A stretch of DNA of 64,000 nt from Saccharicrinis sp050589685 (GTDB lineage: Bacteria > Bacteroidota > Bacteroidia > Bacteroidales > Marinilabiliaceae): positions 62,001-126,000 of the forward strand of contig NZ_JBNGOS010000008.1 in NCBI RefSeq assembly GCF_050589685.1, in the 5' to 3' direction. The notes under the pieces are model-generated. The model ran no database searches. It saw nothing but the letters and a program-made list of their open reading frames with translations, and was not told where the DNA came from. Position 1 is the first letter of the stretch; every line of letters starts with the position of its first letter. Position numbers and translations under genes: made by a program. This document shows, in pieces, positions 44,987 through 54,401 of this stretch.

Positions 44987-45327
44987 GATTCATTCATGGA
45001 TTCCTCAATTTTGCACGGGTTTTTCGTTGAACACGGAAATAACGTAGTTTTTTATAATTGCAGAAACAACGTGGTGTTATAGTATTTTAGAAGCTAACTT
45101 GTATACATTGGAATATGTATGACCATGCTTATGGATCTTTTCTATGGTATTATATACAATGCAAACTTTTCTGAATATCAAGGCTAAAGCCAACCATCAT
45201 ACCGCCTCACTCACCACCTTAAAAACTGGTAAAGTGGGATGTCACATAACCACTAAACTCATTATCCTGAAGTATAGTTATTAATTCAATAAAGAAGCAC
45301 TTAATCTGATTAATCTGTGGACGAATC
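44987..45327. other. Intergenic region
   Basis: Lies between the convergent methyltransferase and aspartokinase genes. No frame, strong hairpin or repeat recognised. Confidence 0.3.
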
Positions 45328-46698
45328 TCAATCAAAAAACTCTTGATGAATTGCTTCTATGGCGGCGTCCCTGTCGGTATTGGCTACCATAAAGTAGCTG
45401 GCCACAACGGATGCGCCGGAAACAATCATCCGAACATTGATTTCCTTTTGAGCCAAAGCCATAAACATACGCCCTGCCACCCCAGGTTGGTCCAATATGC
45501 CTTCTCCAACCACCGCAATTGTTGAGAGTTGCTCGGTAGCAGTCAATTCGGTAACAGCAGAAAGCTCCAGTTTTTCAACAATATCAAAAGCTTTTTTAAT
45601 ATCCTTTGCTGATAATAACAAATTAATGACTACCTGAGAGGTAATTACCGACTTGATATTGATTCCGGCCCTATCCAAAGCTACCGTAATCTTAGCCAAT
45701 ACACCCTTTTTAAGACCTACTCCTGCTCCTCGAAGTTTTAAAATGCAGAAGTCATCGCTGTAGGTCACACTTTTAATAATCTGTTCGGTCACTGTTTCCG
45801 TTGCCTGAACAACTGTTCGTGGCTCAATAATTCCATCAAAGGCATCAATATTTCCAATATGAATAGGAATACCCACTTCTTTTAGCGGCTCAACTGTACG
45901 CGGATGCAAGATACTGGCACCAAAATAAGAAAGCTCTGCCGCTTCGGCATAGGAAAGTTGAGTAACCCGTTTAGCAGAGGGAACCAGTTTGGGATTGGCA
46001 CTCATAAAACCATCCACATCTTTCCATACATCCAGTGATTCTGCTCCGAGACACCGGGCTATGGCCGCGGCAGAATAATCACTTCCTCCCCGTCCCAGTA
46101 AAGTTACTTTGCCGTTTTCAGACACACCATAAAAACCGGGAACCACATAAATTTTATTTTCTTTCAATCGTTCTTGCACATGAGGTGCGGCTTTATCATA
46201 ATCAACCGTTGCATTTCCAAACTCGCCATCGGTTAGCAGGGGCATATCTTCGGGCAGAGCTTCTTCGGCATCAATTCCCTGACTTTGCAAAATAGCGGCC
46301 AGCACCAGTGAACTTAAACGCTCCCCATAACTCAGTATTACATCTTCCACAAATTCGGGTACATCACCAATGTAATGGATTCCTGTCAGGTAGCGGCTTA
46401 GCTCACGAATCCTGCTTTCAACCGCCTTCATGGTTTTATCCTGCCACTCTTTACTTTCAAAATTCTCTTCGATGGCTTCGGCTTTGAGTTGTCTTAAAAA
46501 GTGGACAAGCGTTTCAATATGCGATTCATCCTTTTTCACTTCTACCATTGATTTTATCAGATGGTTGGTGATTCCATAGAATGCAGAAACCACAATGACC
46601 ATGGGCTTGTCATAGGCTTTAATCACGCGTACCAGCTTTTGTATATCTTCTTTCTTTTTCAGGTTCGATCCTCCGAACTTGGCGACTATTTTGTTCAT
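45328..46698 (-). CDS. lysC: Aspartokinase (stand-alone)
   Basis: Phosphorylates aspartate at the head of the lysine, threonine, methionine and diaminopimelate pathways. 456 residues. The kinase part shows KFGGSNLK near 7-14, LLGRGGSDYSAAAIA near 200-214, and KDVDGFMSANPK near 226-237. Two C-terminal ACT domains (about 305-456) supply feedback control. It is not fused to homoserine dehydrogenase, unlike ThrA. The ~340-base leader carries an S-box-like element, implying control by S-adenosylmethionine. Confidence 0.93.
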   Translation of the reverse strand: MNKIVAKFGGSNLKKKEDIQKLVRVIKAYDKPMVIVVSAFYGITNHLIKSMVEVKKDESHIETLVHFLRQLKAEAIEENFESKEWQDKTMKAVESRIRELSRYLTGIHYIGDVPEFVEDVILSYGERLSSLVLAAILQSQGIDAEEALPEDMPLLTDGEFGNATVDYDKAAPHVQERLKENKIYVVPGFYGVSENGKVTLLGRGGSDYSAAAIARCLGAESLDVWKDVDGFMSANPKLVPSAKRVTQLSYAEAAELSYFGASILHPRTVEPLKEVGIPIHIGNIDAFDGIIEPRTVVQATETVTEQIIKSVTYSDDFCILKLRGAGVGLKKGVLAKITVALDRAGINIKSVITSQVVINLLLSAKDIKKAFDIVEKLELSAVTELTATEQLSTIAVVGEGILDQPGVAGRMFMALAQKEINVRMIVSGASVVASYFMVANTDRDAAIEAIHQEFFD

Positions 46699-46884
46699 AT
46701 TTTTTTAGACAATACACTTTTAGACATGAGATAAGAGACTTTAACTTTTAGATAATAAACAGCACTTTAAGCATAGACACAATACGTCTATTATCTAAAG
46801 GCCTGTAAATATTTACGACCGGCAGGGCATTCGAAAGTAACGTATCTGTTTCATAATTGATAGTTTATTATTTTCGATTGACGA

Positions 46885-46917
46885 ATCAGGTATTGACGCC
46901 TTCCGATAATACCTGAT
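46885..46917 (-). terminator. Hairpin in the lysC leader (possible expression platform)
   Basis: ATCAGGTATT pairs perfectly with AATACCTGAT around a 13-base loop, immediately after the aptamer-like segment on the minus strand. It is not followed by a clean T run, so it may attenuate rather than end transcription outright. Confidence 0.55.
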
Positions 46918-47015
46918 ACTAATATCCTGGTATTTGTTGTTGGCATATAAGTATAACGTTAGGTGGTTGCCATAGTTTCAACGAGCCTGTCGCGTCCCTT
47001 TTCCAAATAAATTCG
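46918..47015 (-). promoter_or_regulatory. Candidate SAM (S-box-like) riboswitch upstream of lysC
   Basis: On the minus strand the conserved S-box words occur in order: GGGAC (46994-46998), GGCTCGTTGAAAC, GGCAACC (46965-46971), then TGCCAAC (TTGGC on the plus strand at 46940-46944) and ACCAGG. This matches the core GGGAC-GGCCC-UGAAAC-GGCAACC-GUGCCAA of the class with a six-base insertion. A -7 box lies just upstream and a hairpin just downstream. P1 and P2 pairings were not convincingly drawn by hand, so the call rests on primary-sequence similarity. Confidence 0.6.
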
Positions 47016-47039
47016 TTTTGTTAGGTTAGCAAAACATTA

Positions 47040-47047
47040 CAAACATA
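47040..47047 (-). promoter_or_regulatory. -7 box TATGTTTG of the lysC leader
   Basis: Full match to TAnnTTTG on the minus strand, about 42 bases before the conserved GGGAC of the leader. A properly spaced -33 TTTG is not clear. Confidence 0.5.
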
Positions 47048-47104
47048 GAAGTAATCAAATGATTGATGAAAGATATTTGTCATGTTGCCAACCTGCAGAA
47101 TATC

Positions 47105-47521
47105 TCAGTAATTCAACTGGCACCAACCTTCTTTCAATCGTTTTGTGAGCGGTTTTCCCATGCCTTTCACATCAATACCGAATTCTTTCAGTTCGTCTGC
47201 CACATTGTACATTTTGGCACAATGGATACAGGCTTCCACTATCACGCCATCTTGTTTCATTTGTTTTACCTTAGCTTGTAAATCTTCATTTTCCGAAAGG
47301 AGTTTTGCCGAAGGCCCCCACACGATTAGGTTCACTTGCTGAAACCATCCATATTTCTTTGCGGCATGCGTATACATCAAGCAAACCTTTTCGGCGACTT
47401 CCGGATCACCACTACTCCAAATAACCATTAGCTTTTCTTTTTCGGCCGGTTCTTTTTCCTGCGCGTTTGTCAACTTCGGATTACATAGCAACATCACAGC
47501 CATTATTAGTAAAATTCTCAT
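47105..47521 (-). CDS. Exported DsrE-like protein
   Basis: 139-residue protein with a signal peptide (MRILLIMAVMLLCNPKLTNAQ) and a DsrE/DsrF-like alpha-beta fold: KLMVIWSSGDPEV near 30-42, VNLIVWGPSAKLL near 65-77, and EACIHCAKMYNVADEL near 95-110 with a CIHC pair. Family members bind or relay sulfur on cysteines; an exported version is less common. The second ATG is taken as start. Confidence 0.75.
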   Translation of the reverse strand: MRILLIMAVMLLCNPKLTNAQEKEPAEKEKLMVIWSSGDPEVAEKVCLMYTHAAKKYGWFQQVNLIVWGPSAKLLSENEDLQAKVKQMKQDGVIVEACIHCAKMYNVADELKEFGIDVKGMGKPLTKRLKEGWCQLNY

Positions 47522-47527
47522 AACCAA

Positions 47528-47921
47528 TTATTTTAATATTCATAATGTATTATTTCTTATATATCATAATAGAGAGAAAATTAAATCTCACGATGTCGGA
47601 AAACCAATGTTTCTTCCGGGGCAAATTTGCCGAAGTCCCCAGCGATTGGGAGCGGATTAGGACATCCAACTCACATAAATGATTGTTAACACCCTCAAGA
47701 ATACTGAACAGGCCTTGCGATGATAACCATACGACGGCAAAGGTCGAACGAAGTCAACGATTAATGACCTTGAGACAGCATAACAGTAGCAGATTTGAAG
47801 CTACAGCCTGATTTTCAATTACCATGTTTGGTACTCTGGGTTCAAAGTTAAGTCGGTATCGGAGATTTTCATAATTTACCGCCAATATCCTACTATTTTT
47901 TTTAATATTTTAGGTTAGCCA
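47528..47921. other. Intergenic region
   Basis: Mixed composition, somewhat GC-richer near 47620-47660. No reading frame above 60 codons, RNA gene or strong terminator recognised. Confidence 0.3.
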
Positions 47922-48770
47922 CTAATCAATAAAATCCAATAAAGATCTCAGCATGTCATCGCTTTGTTGATACCCTATGTTAAAAGCTTCTTTTAACTTT
48001 TCCTTTTTCTTCTCTGTCCTGTTTACGGGAAGTTTCGTGTCAGGTCTAAAAACAAAGGCTTTGCCTTCCTCTTCTAACCTTTCTATCATCTCCAATTGTT
48101 GGTTATAAACTATATGTCTGTTCAGGATTATATCTACCAATTTCGGGTATTTATGGTACATCAATTTGATCAGTCGTTTTGATTGTATGGGGCTTTTTAG
48201 GTATCCCTTGGGTTGGGTTAAAACAACGACCACTTTTTCGCATCCATCTGAAAATGCTTTTTCAACAGGTATGGGATCACTGATACCTCCATCCAATAGC
48301 AATCTGCCGTTCAAATGTACCATTTTTGAGGCGAAAGGTAAACTGGTTGAAGCTTCCAGCGCCTTAAAAGATTCTTCATGGTTACTATTTGAAATATAAT
48401 AGGGTTTCCCCAACTGGCAATCGGTGGTTACATAAATCAGTTTCTGCCTGGATGAAGCAAAGGCATTAAAATCAAATGGGATAAGTTTATTTGGTACATC
48501 CCCAAAAATAAAATCCATACCAAACAACTCTCCTTTGGTGAATAAACGAGCGTAACTCATATACCTTTTATCGTTAACAAAGGTGTAGGGAACTTCCAGG
48601 TTTCTTTTGGTTTGCTTTGCCAGGTAATTGGTGGCATTGCTGGCTCCCATCGAAACCGCAACAATGTATGGAAACTCAAGTCCATTTTTATGAAAATGGT
48701 GTAAAATCCCGGCTGTATACAACCCGCGAAACCCTCCTCCTTCCAACACCAAACCTGTTTTATTATTCAT
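47922..48770 (-). CDS. Patatin-like phospholipase (RssA/YjjU type)
   Basis: Predicted acyl hydrolase with a Ser-Asp dyad, 282 residues. The ATG at 48770 begins MNNKTGLVLEGGGFRGLYTAGIL, with the GGGxRG oxyanion loop. The nucleophile Ser is in AVSMGAS, where the first Gly of GxSxG is Ala, as in some YjjU proteins. The catalytic Asp is in LLLDGGISDPIP near 157-168. No signal peptide, so cytosolic or membrane-associated. Natural substrate unknown. Confidence 0.9.
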   Translation of the reverse strand: MNNKTGLVLEGGGFRGLYTAGILHHFHKNGLEFPYIVAVSMGASNATNYLAKQTKRNLEVPYTFVNDKRYMSYARLFTKGELFGMDFIFGDVPNKLIPFDFNAFASSRQKLIYVTTDCQLGKPYYISNSNHEESFKALEASTSLPFASKMVHLNGRLLLDGGISDPIPVEKAFSDGCEKVVVVLTQPKGYLKSPIQSKRLIKLMYHKYPKLVDIILNRHIVYNQQLEMIERLEEEGKAFVFRPDTKLPVNRTEKKKEKLKEAFNIGYQQSDDMLRSLLDFID

Positions 48771-48869
48771 ACTCGTTAATTGATAGTTAGATTTTAGATT
48801 AAAGAGCTGTACATCAACACGCATTGTTATCGCACCGCCTGTACATTATTATATGTGGTCATCGCATGA

Positions 48870-49955
48870 CTACCAATCGGTATTTTTCTCGATAAAAGCA
48901 ATTAAACTTGCAGCCATATTTTTGTTATCATCTACCCTGGGGTGCCCGTTTTTATTGATGTAGGGGAAAAAGTGGGTGAGAATCTTATCATCTTCCAAAG
49001 CGTCGACTGCACTTTTCACATATCCCGGCCATGGCGAACCTGCCCTGGTTGCATCCATGCTTCCCAATGCACAAATAATATAACTTTTGGGATAGGCAGT
49101 TCTAATTTTGCTTACAAAATCTGCGTAGGATGAAATAATCTTTTCTTCGGACGGTTTCTGATCCCCGAATCTATATTTGAATGCTTCGTGATCGGGTAAA
49201 TTTACCAACCAGCTGTCGTTTTGCATTAGGTTGATCACGACTATGTCAGGTACTTTTTGTGTAAAATCCCAAAGACTTGTCGCGTCGGCTGGGTTTAATC
49301 GGTTATATATCTCGGGCATGATAACACCATGCCAGCTGACCTGAATACCGATACCGGAACGAACCGTACAGTGCAGATCTGCTTTGAAGTGGCGAGCTGT
49401 AATCGCCGCATAGGATTTGTAGTTATTGGTAAAAGTACTATCAGGGGAATCGCCACCCGTATTGTTCTCAATGGCATACCCTGCTGTAATGCTGTTGCCA
49501 AAGAACTCAATCAATCTTCCGTTTTTTTCTGATGCTTTTAAAACCTCACCATTAACAATGGTATATCCGGCAAACTGTGTACTTCCCGTATGCCATTCAT
49601 TTCGTTTTATTAGGGAAATGGAATGTTCGGTGTCCAATGCCAGACTATCCGCCAAAAGATAGGTCTTTTCTCCCTTGTCTAGCTTTAACGGAAATTCAGG
49701 TTGGCCGTCAACTACTATGTTGAAGTAGTTGAGCCCGTTTTCATCATGTAAGGTAGCTGAAACCGAAGTTCCTTTAAAATTCATGCTTACACTTGAACCA
49801 CTCCAATACATCTCAACCGAATCCGGGTTTTCAAAGTTGATTCTGCCCACATAATCCAATTCGGGATTTGTGGGTTTGACTTGTATAAACGAAGACCTAT
49901 TGCATCCTGCCAAAATTACGAGCAGGAATAGTAGATGGCGAATGTATAATTTCAT
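48870..49955 (-). CDS. SGNH/GDSL esterase lipoprotein (CE2-like)
   Basis: Envelope lipoprotein (lipobox LAGC, Cys18) with the two-domain plan of carbohydrate esterase family 2: an N-terminal jelly roll (about 35-140) and a C-terminal SGNH hydrolase. The nucleophile is Ser155 in FFGNSITAGY; the usual GDS is GNS here. Other blocks are NLMQNDSW (Asn of block III) and NGHPRVDDNKNMA with the catalytic His; the Asp usually two residues before that His is Asn, as allowed in CE2 enzymes. Probably removes acetyl groups from glycans. Confidence 0.82.
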   Translation of the reverse strand: MKLYIRHLLFLLVILAGCNRSSFIQVKPTNPELDYVGRINFENPDSVEMYWSGSSVSMNFKGTSVSATLHDENGLNYFNIVVDGQPEFPLKLDKGEKTYLLADSLALDTEHSISLIKRNEWHTGSTQFAGYTIVNGEVLKASEKNGRLIEFFGNSITAGYAIENNTGGDSPDSTFTNNYKSYAAITARHFKADLHCTVRSGIGIQVSWHGVIMPEIYNRLNPADATSLWDFTQKVPDIVVINLMQNDSWLVNLPDHEAFKYRFGDQKPSEEKIISSYADFVSKIRTAYPKSYIICALGSMDATRAGSPWPGYVKSAVDALEDDKILTHFFPYINKNGHPRVDDNKNMAASLIAFIEKNTDW

Positions 49956-50059
49956 GTTGAATAATTTTCTAAAAACTGATAATCAGTTTGGTTATTAATG
50001 GTTTACAAATAATCCGATTTTTGGATTCAGCCATAACGGCAATCTTTATACAGGATGGT

Positions 50060-50359
50060 TTACATGATGTAATCAACACACGATCTGGAGGTAAGTACGG
50101 GACGTAATATTTTGCTCACGGCAACGTGCTCGGGATGCTGATTGTAAATGTCAAGGGTTTCTAAGGAATCCACATCAACCATTAATGCAATATCAAATTC
50201 TTCAGCGGGGTTGATGTTTAAACCCACCTCTAAACGTTTGATAACATCAATTTTTGCCGGCAATGCTTCTAAAGCAGATTTTAGCTCGTTCATCTTGTCA
50301 TTTTTTGCAGCATTAGATTCAAATTCCTGCAGTTTAAATAAAACGGCGTGTCTGATCAT
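50060..50359 (-). CDS. Dabb (stress-responsive alpha-beta barrel) protein
   Basis: 99 residues, a single dimeric ferredoxin-like domain of the Dabb family. Typical opening MIRHAVLFKLQEF and DIALMVDVDSLETLDIYNQHPEHVAV with the conserved His. Function in bacteria is mostly unknown. Divergent from udk across 91 bases; a TATCTTTG box on the minus strand (50402-50409) may be its -7 element. Confidence 0.9.
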   Translation of the reverse strand: MIRHAVLFKLQEFESNAAKNDKMNELKSALEALPAKIDVIKRLEVGLNINPAEEFDIALMVDVDSLETLDIYNQHPEHVAVSKILRPVLTSRSCVDYIM

Positions 50360-50450
50360 AGTGTTTCTATTTTAAAGTTTATTTTTGTTACAATTATCTT
50401 CACAAAGATATAAGAAAGGAAGATTAAGCATCAGAGATAAATAAAAAAGC

Positions 50451-51062
50451 ATGTTAATAATTGGAATTGCGGGAGGAACCGGTTCGGGAAAAACAACAGT
50501 AGTCAGGCGAATTATCGAGCAGCTCCCGCAGGGAGAAGTAACAGTTCTGCCGCAAGATTCATACTATCGCGACAACAGCGATATACCTTTGGAAGAACGC
50601 CAGAAAATAAATTTTGACCATCCCGATAGTTTAGAGTTTGAATTATTGGTAGATCACTTAACAGCCTTAAAAAAAGGTGAAACCATTCAATTGCCGACGT
50701 ATTCGTATGTAACTTGTACCCGGGGAGAGGAAACTATCGCGGTACAGCCGACACATGTGGTTATTGTGGAAGGTATTTTAATATTGGGAAACAAGGAACT
50801 AAGAGAGTTAATGGATTTGAAGATTTTTGTGGATGCCGATGCTGACGATAGACTTTCGAGGGTAATAACGAGAGATATTATTGAACGCGGCAGAGATGTG
50901 GCCCAGGTATTGGATCGCTACAAAAAAACGGTAAAACCCAGTCACCTGCAATTTATAGAACCCACAAAGCGATATGCCAACCTGATTGTTCCGCAAGGCG
51001 GCAATAATGTTGTTGCGATCAACCTATTAAAACAGTATATTGAGCAAAACCTTAATAAATAA
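50451..51062 (+). CDS. udk: Uridine kinase
   Basis: Phosphorylates uridine and cytidine in pyrimidine salvage. 203 residues. The P-loop is GGTGSGKTT near 8-16; QDSYYRD (catalytic Asp, 36-42), NFDHPDSLEF (54-63) and RVITRDIIERGRD (lid, 136-148) follow. ATG at 50451. Followed after 5 bases by the exonuclease gene, so likely co-transcribed. Confidence 0.95.
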   Translation: MLIIGIAGGTGSGKTTVVRRIIEQLPQGEVTVLPQDSYYRDNSDIPLEERQKINFDHPDSLEFELLVDHLTALKKGETIQLPTYSYVTCTRGEETIAVQPTHVVIVEGILILGNKELRELMDLKIFVDADADDRLSRVITRDIIERGRDVAQVLDRYKKTVKPSHLQFIEPTKRYANLIVPQGGNNVVAINLLKQYIEQNLNK

Positions 51063-51067
51063 ACGTC

Positions 51068-51790
51068 ATGCTGGATAACTTAAAGCCCGAAAATATTCTT
51101 TTCATCGATATTGAAACCGTTCCGCAACATTCAAGTTACCAGGAAGTGGACGAAAACCTTCAAAAGCTTTGGGACAAGAAAGCAGAATACTTTTTGAAGG
51201 AGGAAGAATCGCCTGCCGATATTTATCAAAGGGCAGGTATTTATGCCGAGTTTGGAAAGGTTGTTTGTATTTCGGCTGGGGTTATCCATTATGTGAAGGG
51301 TGAAATGCATTTTAAGGTAAAGAGCTTTGCCAACGACGATGAAAAGGTGCTCTTGCGTGAGTTCGCTGATATGTTGGAAAATTTCATGCGCAAAAGTCCT
51401 GACAGGAATTTGTGCGGGCATAATGCCAAAGAATTTGACTTCCCATATATCGCCCGTAGGATGCTTATCAACGGGCTCAAGCTCCCCCAGGCCTTAAACA
51501 TAGCAGGTAAAAAACCCTGGGAAATAAAATTTATTGACACCCTGGATTTATGGAAGTTTGGGGATTATAAGCACTATACTTCGTTAAACCTGCTGACAAC
51601 CATTTTTAATATACCTTCGCCCAAAGACGATATTGATGGCAGCCAGGTGGCTGATGTTTATTACAAGGAGAAAGACCTTGAAAGAATAGCCGTTTATTGC
51701 GAAAAAGACGTGTTGGCAACTGCTCAATTGCTATTGCGCTTTATGGGCAAACCGTTGATTGAGCAAGACTATTTTGAAAGGGTGATATAG
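51068..51790 (+). CDS. PolB-like 3'-5' exonuclease (DEDDy)
   Basis: 240-residue stand-alone exonuclease domain related to the proofreading domain of family B polymerases. Exo I: FIDIETV (Asp, Glu; 13-19). Exo II: NLCGHNAKEFDFPYI (Asp; 116-130). Exo III: YCEKDVLAT (Tyr and Asp; 218-226). It follows udk in an apparent operon. Role in repair or RNA/DNA turnover is not established. Confidence 0.87.
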   Translation: MLDNLKPENILFIDIETVPQHSSYQEVDENLQKLWDKKAEYFLKEEESPADIYQRAGIYAEFGKVVCISAGVIHYVKGEMHFKVKSFANDDEKVLLREFADMLENFMRKSPDRNLCGHNAKEFDFPYIARRMLINGLKLPQALNIAGKKPWEIKFIDTLDLWKFGDYKHYTSLNLLTTIFNIPSPKDDIDGSQVADVYYKEKDLERIAVYCEKDVLATAQLLLRFMGKPLIEQDYFERVI

Positions 51791-52149
51791 TGCAGTGACA
51801 GTGGTCTGAGTGGTTATGTAGTGTCTTTTTTAAAGCAGTTTCAATGGGTAATATCTGTCAGGCATCTGGCCATTCAACAACAGCAAAGCTTGCAAGGTAA
51901 ACACCATCCGGATGATGAAATTTCCAACCTCAACTCATACAGATATCTTTAGCATTAATGATTAAATATAACAGAAACTGCACTTTTTCTAATGCAGCTT
52001 TGGGTATTTTGTATCTCTTAATCACACAATAAAATTTTGTGACAGCGTTGAGGCAGATTGGGGAGTAAGTTGTCTCTAACAATTATATATTTTGGTGTTT
52101 ATTCTTCTCCTTTTTGCCTATTTTTACCTGCTCATTGCAAATTCATTAA
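51791..52149. other. Intergenic region with partial third copy of the 128-bp repeat
   Basis: 51829-51855 matches the tail of the repeat at 14481-14609 (TTTAAAG, then GTTTCAATGGGTAATA). The hairpin half is absent. A separate stem CTGCA/TGCAG lies near 51976-51995. Confidence 0.5.
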
Positions 52150-53217
52150 ATGAAAGCATTAATTCGCAATATATTAGGGGAGGAGTTTATCAACGATATC
52201 TTCCAAAAGTATTTTAGGTGGAAAGAAAAGGTACAGTATGGAATTATATATCCAATATTGTTGAAAATCCCTTTTGCTCCAAATTTTTATTTTTTATTTT
52301 CCAAGTCGTTCGGATCTGAAATGAAGATGTTTGTTGGTGCAAGAATGGATTACATAAAAAAACAACATCATAAAACAGAAAACCTGTTTTTGCTGAGGAG
52401 AAACATTCATCGCCTTGAAAAAGGTTTGATAATGAAGAACCGCCGAAAGATATTCGCATTGGATTATATAGAGGAAACGGTTACGTTGCTTAAAAGCTTA
52501 ATAGCCAGCAAAAACGATAACGACCAGATAAATTGGGCGTGTGACATTTTGAACCAATACTTTGAGGTGACAGATGCGCATCCTAAAAGAGATAATGCTT
52601 TAAAGATATTTAGTACCATATCGGCCAATAGAAATTCAGATAGGAGTTTTGGGCCGTTTATAGTGCCAGAAAACAATAAAGAAGATCAATATTCCTTTGC
52701 TGTGTTGGCAAAAAAAAGAAAGTCTGTAAGGTTTTTTGAACCCAATAATATCCCTGAAAGATCTTTGATGGATAAAGCGGTTGAACTGGCAGCACTGGCA
52801 CCCAGTAGTTGTAACCGTCAGCCTTTTAGTTTTAGGATTGTGGATAACCCAGAATTGGTAAAAAAAATGGCGGTGCTACCAGGAGGTACCAAAGGTTTTT
52901 CTGATGAGATAGTTGCTATGGTGGCGGTAGTTGGCCAAATGAACGTCTCTCCATCTATTTCCGACCGGCATTTAATGTATATTGATGGTAGTCTGGCATC
53001 CATGAATTTTATGTTGGCGTTGGAAAGTTTGGGTATCGCATCATGCCCCTTAAACTGGCCAGAGGATAAAAATAAAGATAATAAAGTTAGAGCATTGTTA
53101 TCGTTGGGTGATTTTGAACGACCAATTCTGATGATAGCGTATGGTTATGCAGCGAAGGATGGAAAGTTAGCTTATTCGGTTCGAAAGCCATTAGATCAAC
53201 TAAGGAGATACAATTAG
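52150..53217 (+). CDS. Nitroreductase-family protein in exopolysaccharide cluster
   Basis: 355 residues. The C-terminal part (about 185-345) has the FMN-binding nitroreductase signature: KKRKSVRFFEPNNI, LAALAPSSCNRQPFSF, and ALESLGIASCPLNWPE. The N-terminal ~170 residues are helical and unassigned. Such proteins recur beside polysaccharide pyruvyltransferases, as here (next gene 3 bases on). A role in modifying a polymer or its precursor is inferred from this context only. Confidence 0.8.
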   Translation: MKALIRNILGEEFINDIFQKYFRWKEKVQYGIIYPILLKIPFAPNFYFLFSKSFGSEMKMFVGARMDYIKKQHHKTENLFLLRRNIHRLEKGLIMKNRRKIFALDYIEETVTLLKSLIASKNDNDQINWACDILNQYFEVTDAHPKRDNALKIFSTISANRNSDRSFGPFIVPENNKEDQYSFAVLAKKRKSVRFFEPNNIPERSLMDKAVELAALAPSSCNRQPFSFRIVDNPELVKKMAVLPGGTKGFSDEIVAMVAVVGQMNVSPSISDRHLMYIDGSLASMNFMLALESLGIASCPLNWPEDKNKDNKVRALLSLGDFERPILMIAYGYAAKDGKLAYSVRKPLDQLRRYN

Positions 53218-53220
53218 GGC

Positions 53221-54399
53221 ATGCAAAAGATATTGATTACCGGAGGTAATTTCATCAATAAAGGAGCTCAATCCATGCTGTTTTGTTTGGTGGATGGTTT
53301 AAAGAAAAAATACCCGCAAGCGGATTTAGTCATGATAGACATTTTCCCGAGCCAGCATGGGGATAAAAAAAACAAGTATACTTTCAAAATAGTGAATATG
53401 CATATTCGTACTGTATTACGGATGGCATTCCCGATTCTGAAAATATTGGTTAAACCAAAGCCAATTAGTAACCCGGAAAATGAAATTGAAAAACACTTCA
53501 GCACGGCTGATATGGTACTCGACATTAGTGGTTATGGTGTGAGCTCGCATAACCAGAAAGCTATTTGGACTTATGCAACACTTTTTCCGGTTAGGTATGC
53601 TAAAAAGTATGATGTTCCCTTTGTGTTTCTCCCTCAGTCCATTGGACCTTTTGATTTTACCGGATGGAAAAAACTGGTGGTTTGGCCGTTAATTAAAAAG
53701 TACCTTAAGTATCCGAAAACTATTTTTATTCGTGAACCGGATTGTAGAACACATCTCGATAAAATTAATACGCAGCAGGTAATTGATTCTTTCGATTTGG
53801 TATTGCAATCATCTAAAATTGAAGCTAAAAACATTTTTGCAGACTCCTCTTCTTATTATAGCAGAAGTTTTAACATACCTGAAAATTCAATACTTCTTAT
53901 TCCTAATAAACAGCTAACGCGACTGAAATCTCAAGAAGAAATGATTAATTTATTTTCTTCGTTAGTGAAGACGATGGTTAACCAGGATCAGAAAGTGGTT
54001 ATACTACGTCATTCTGCCGATGACAAGGAAATGTGTGACCTGATAGCCAAAGCATCTAAAAACGAAAATGTTTATTTAATGAATGAAGATTTGGACCCCT
54101 TGGAGTTGCAAGAGTTATTCGAATCATCTAAAATGGTGATCGCGGCCAGGTATCATGGTTTGATTCACGCGTTAAAATTAGGAAAACCATGTTTGGTGAT
54201 TGGGTGGGCTAACAAATATAGCCATGTAATGAACACGTTTGGTTTAAATGAATTTTACTTTGACATTAGAAAAATGGAAGTGGATAACATTAATTTTGCA
54301 TCGCTAAAAATGTTGAAGAGCGTTGAAGAATATAAAATGAAAATAGAAGACAAGTTAAACGAAATAAAATCGTCAGATATCTATAAATACATTTATTAA
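53221..54399 (+). CDS. Polysaccharide pyruvyltransferase family protein
   Basis: 392 residues of the PS_pyruv_trans/CsaB family, which moves pyruvate from PEP to sugars as a ketal. Motifs: GGNFINKGAQSMLF near 8-21, DISGYGVSS near 101-109, FLPQSIGPFD near 139-148, and the C-terminal ARYHGLIHALKLGKP near 310-324 typical of the family. Packed tightly between the nitroreductase gene (3 bases) and the glycosyltransferase gene (2 bases), so one operon. Confidence 0.87.
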   Translation: MQKILITGGNFINKGAQSMLFCLVDGLKKKYPQADLVMIDIFPSQHGDKKNKYTFKIVNMHIRTVLRMAFPILKILVKPKPISNPENEIEKHFSTADMVLDISGYGVSSHNQKAIWTYATLFPVRYAKKYDVPFVFLPQSIGPFDFTGWKKLVVWPLIKKYLKYPKTIFIREPDCRTHLDKINTQQVIDSFDLVLQSSKIEAKNIFADSSSYYSRSFNIPENSILLIPNKQLTRLKSQEEMINLFSSLVKTMVNQDQKVVILRHSADDKEMCDLIAKASKNENVYLMNEDLDPLELQELFESSKMVIAARYHGLIHALKLGKPCLVIGWANKYSHVMNTFGLNEFYFDIRKMEVDNINFASLKMLKSVEEYKMKIEDKLNEIKSSDIYKYIY

Positions 54400-54401
54400 T
54401 C

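Noticed and set aside
46660..46672. TTCGATCCTCC word resembling a tRNA T-arm
   Set aside because: Lies in the 5' coding part of the aspartokinase gene; no acceptor or anticodon arms around it.
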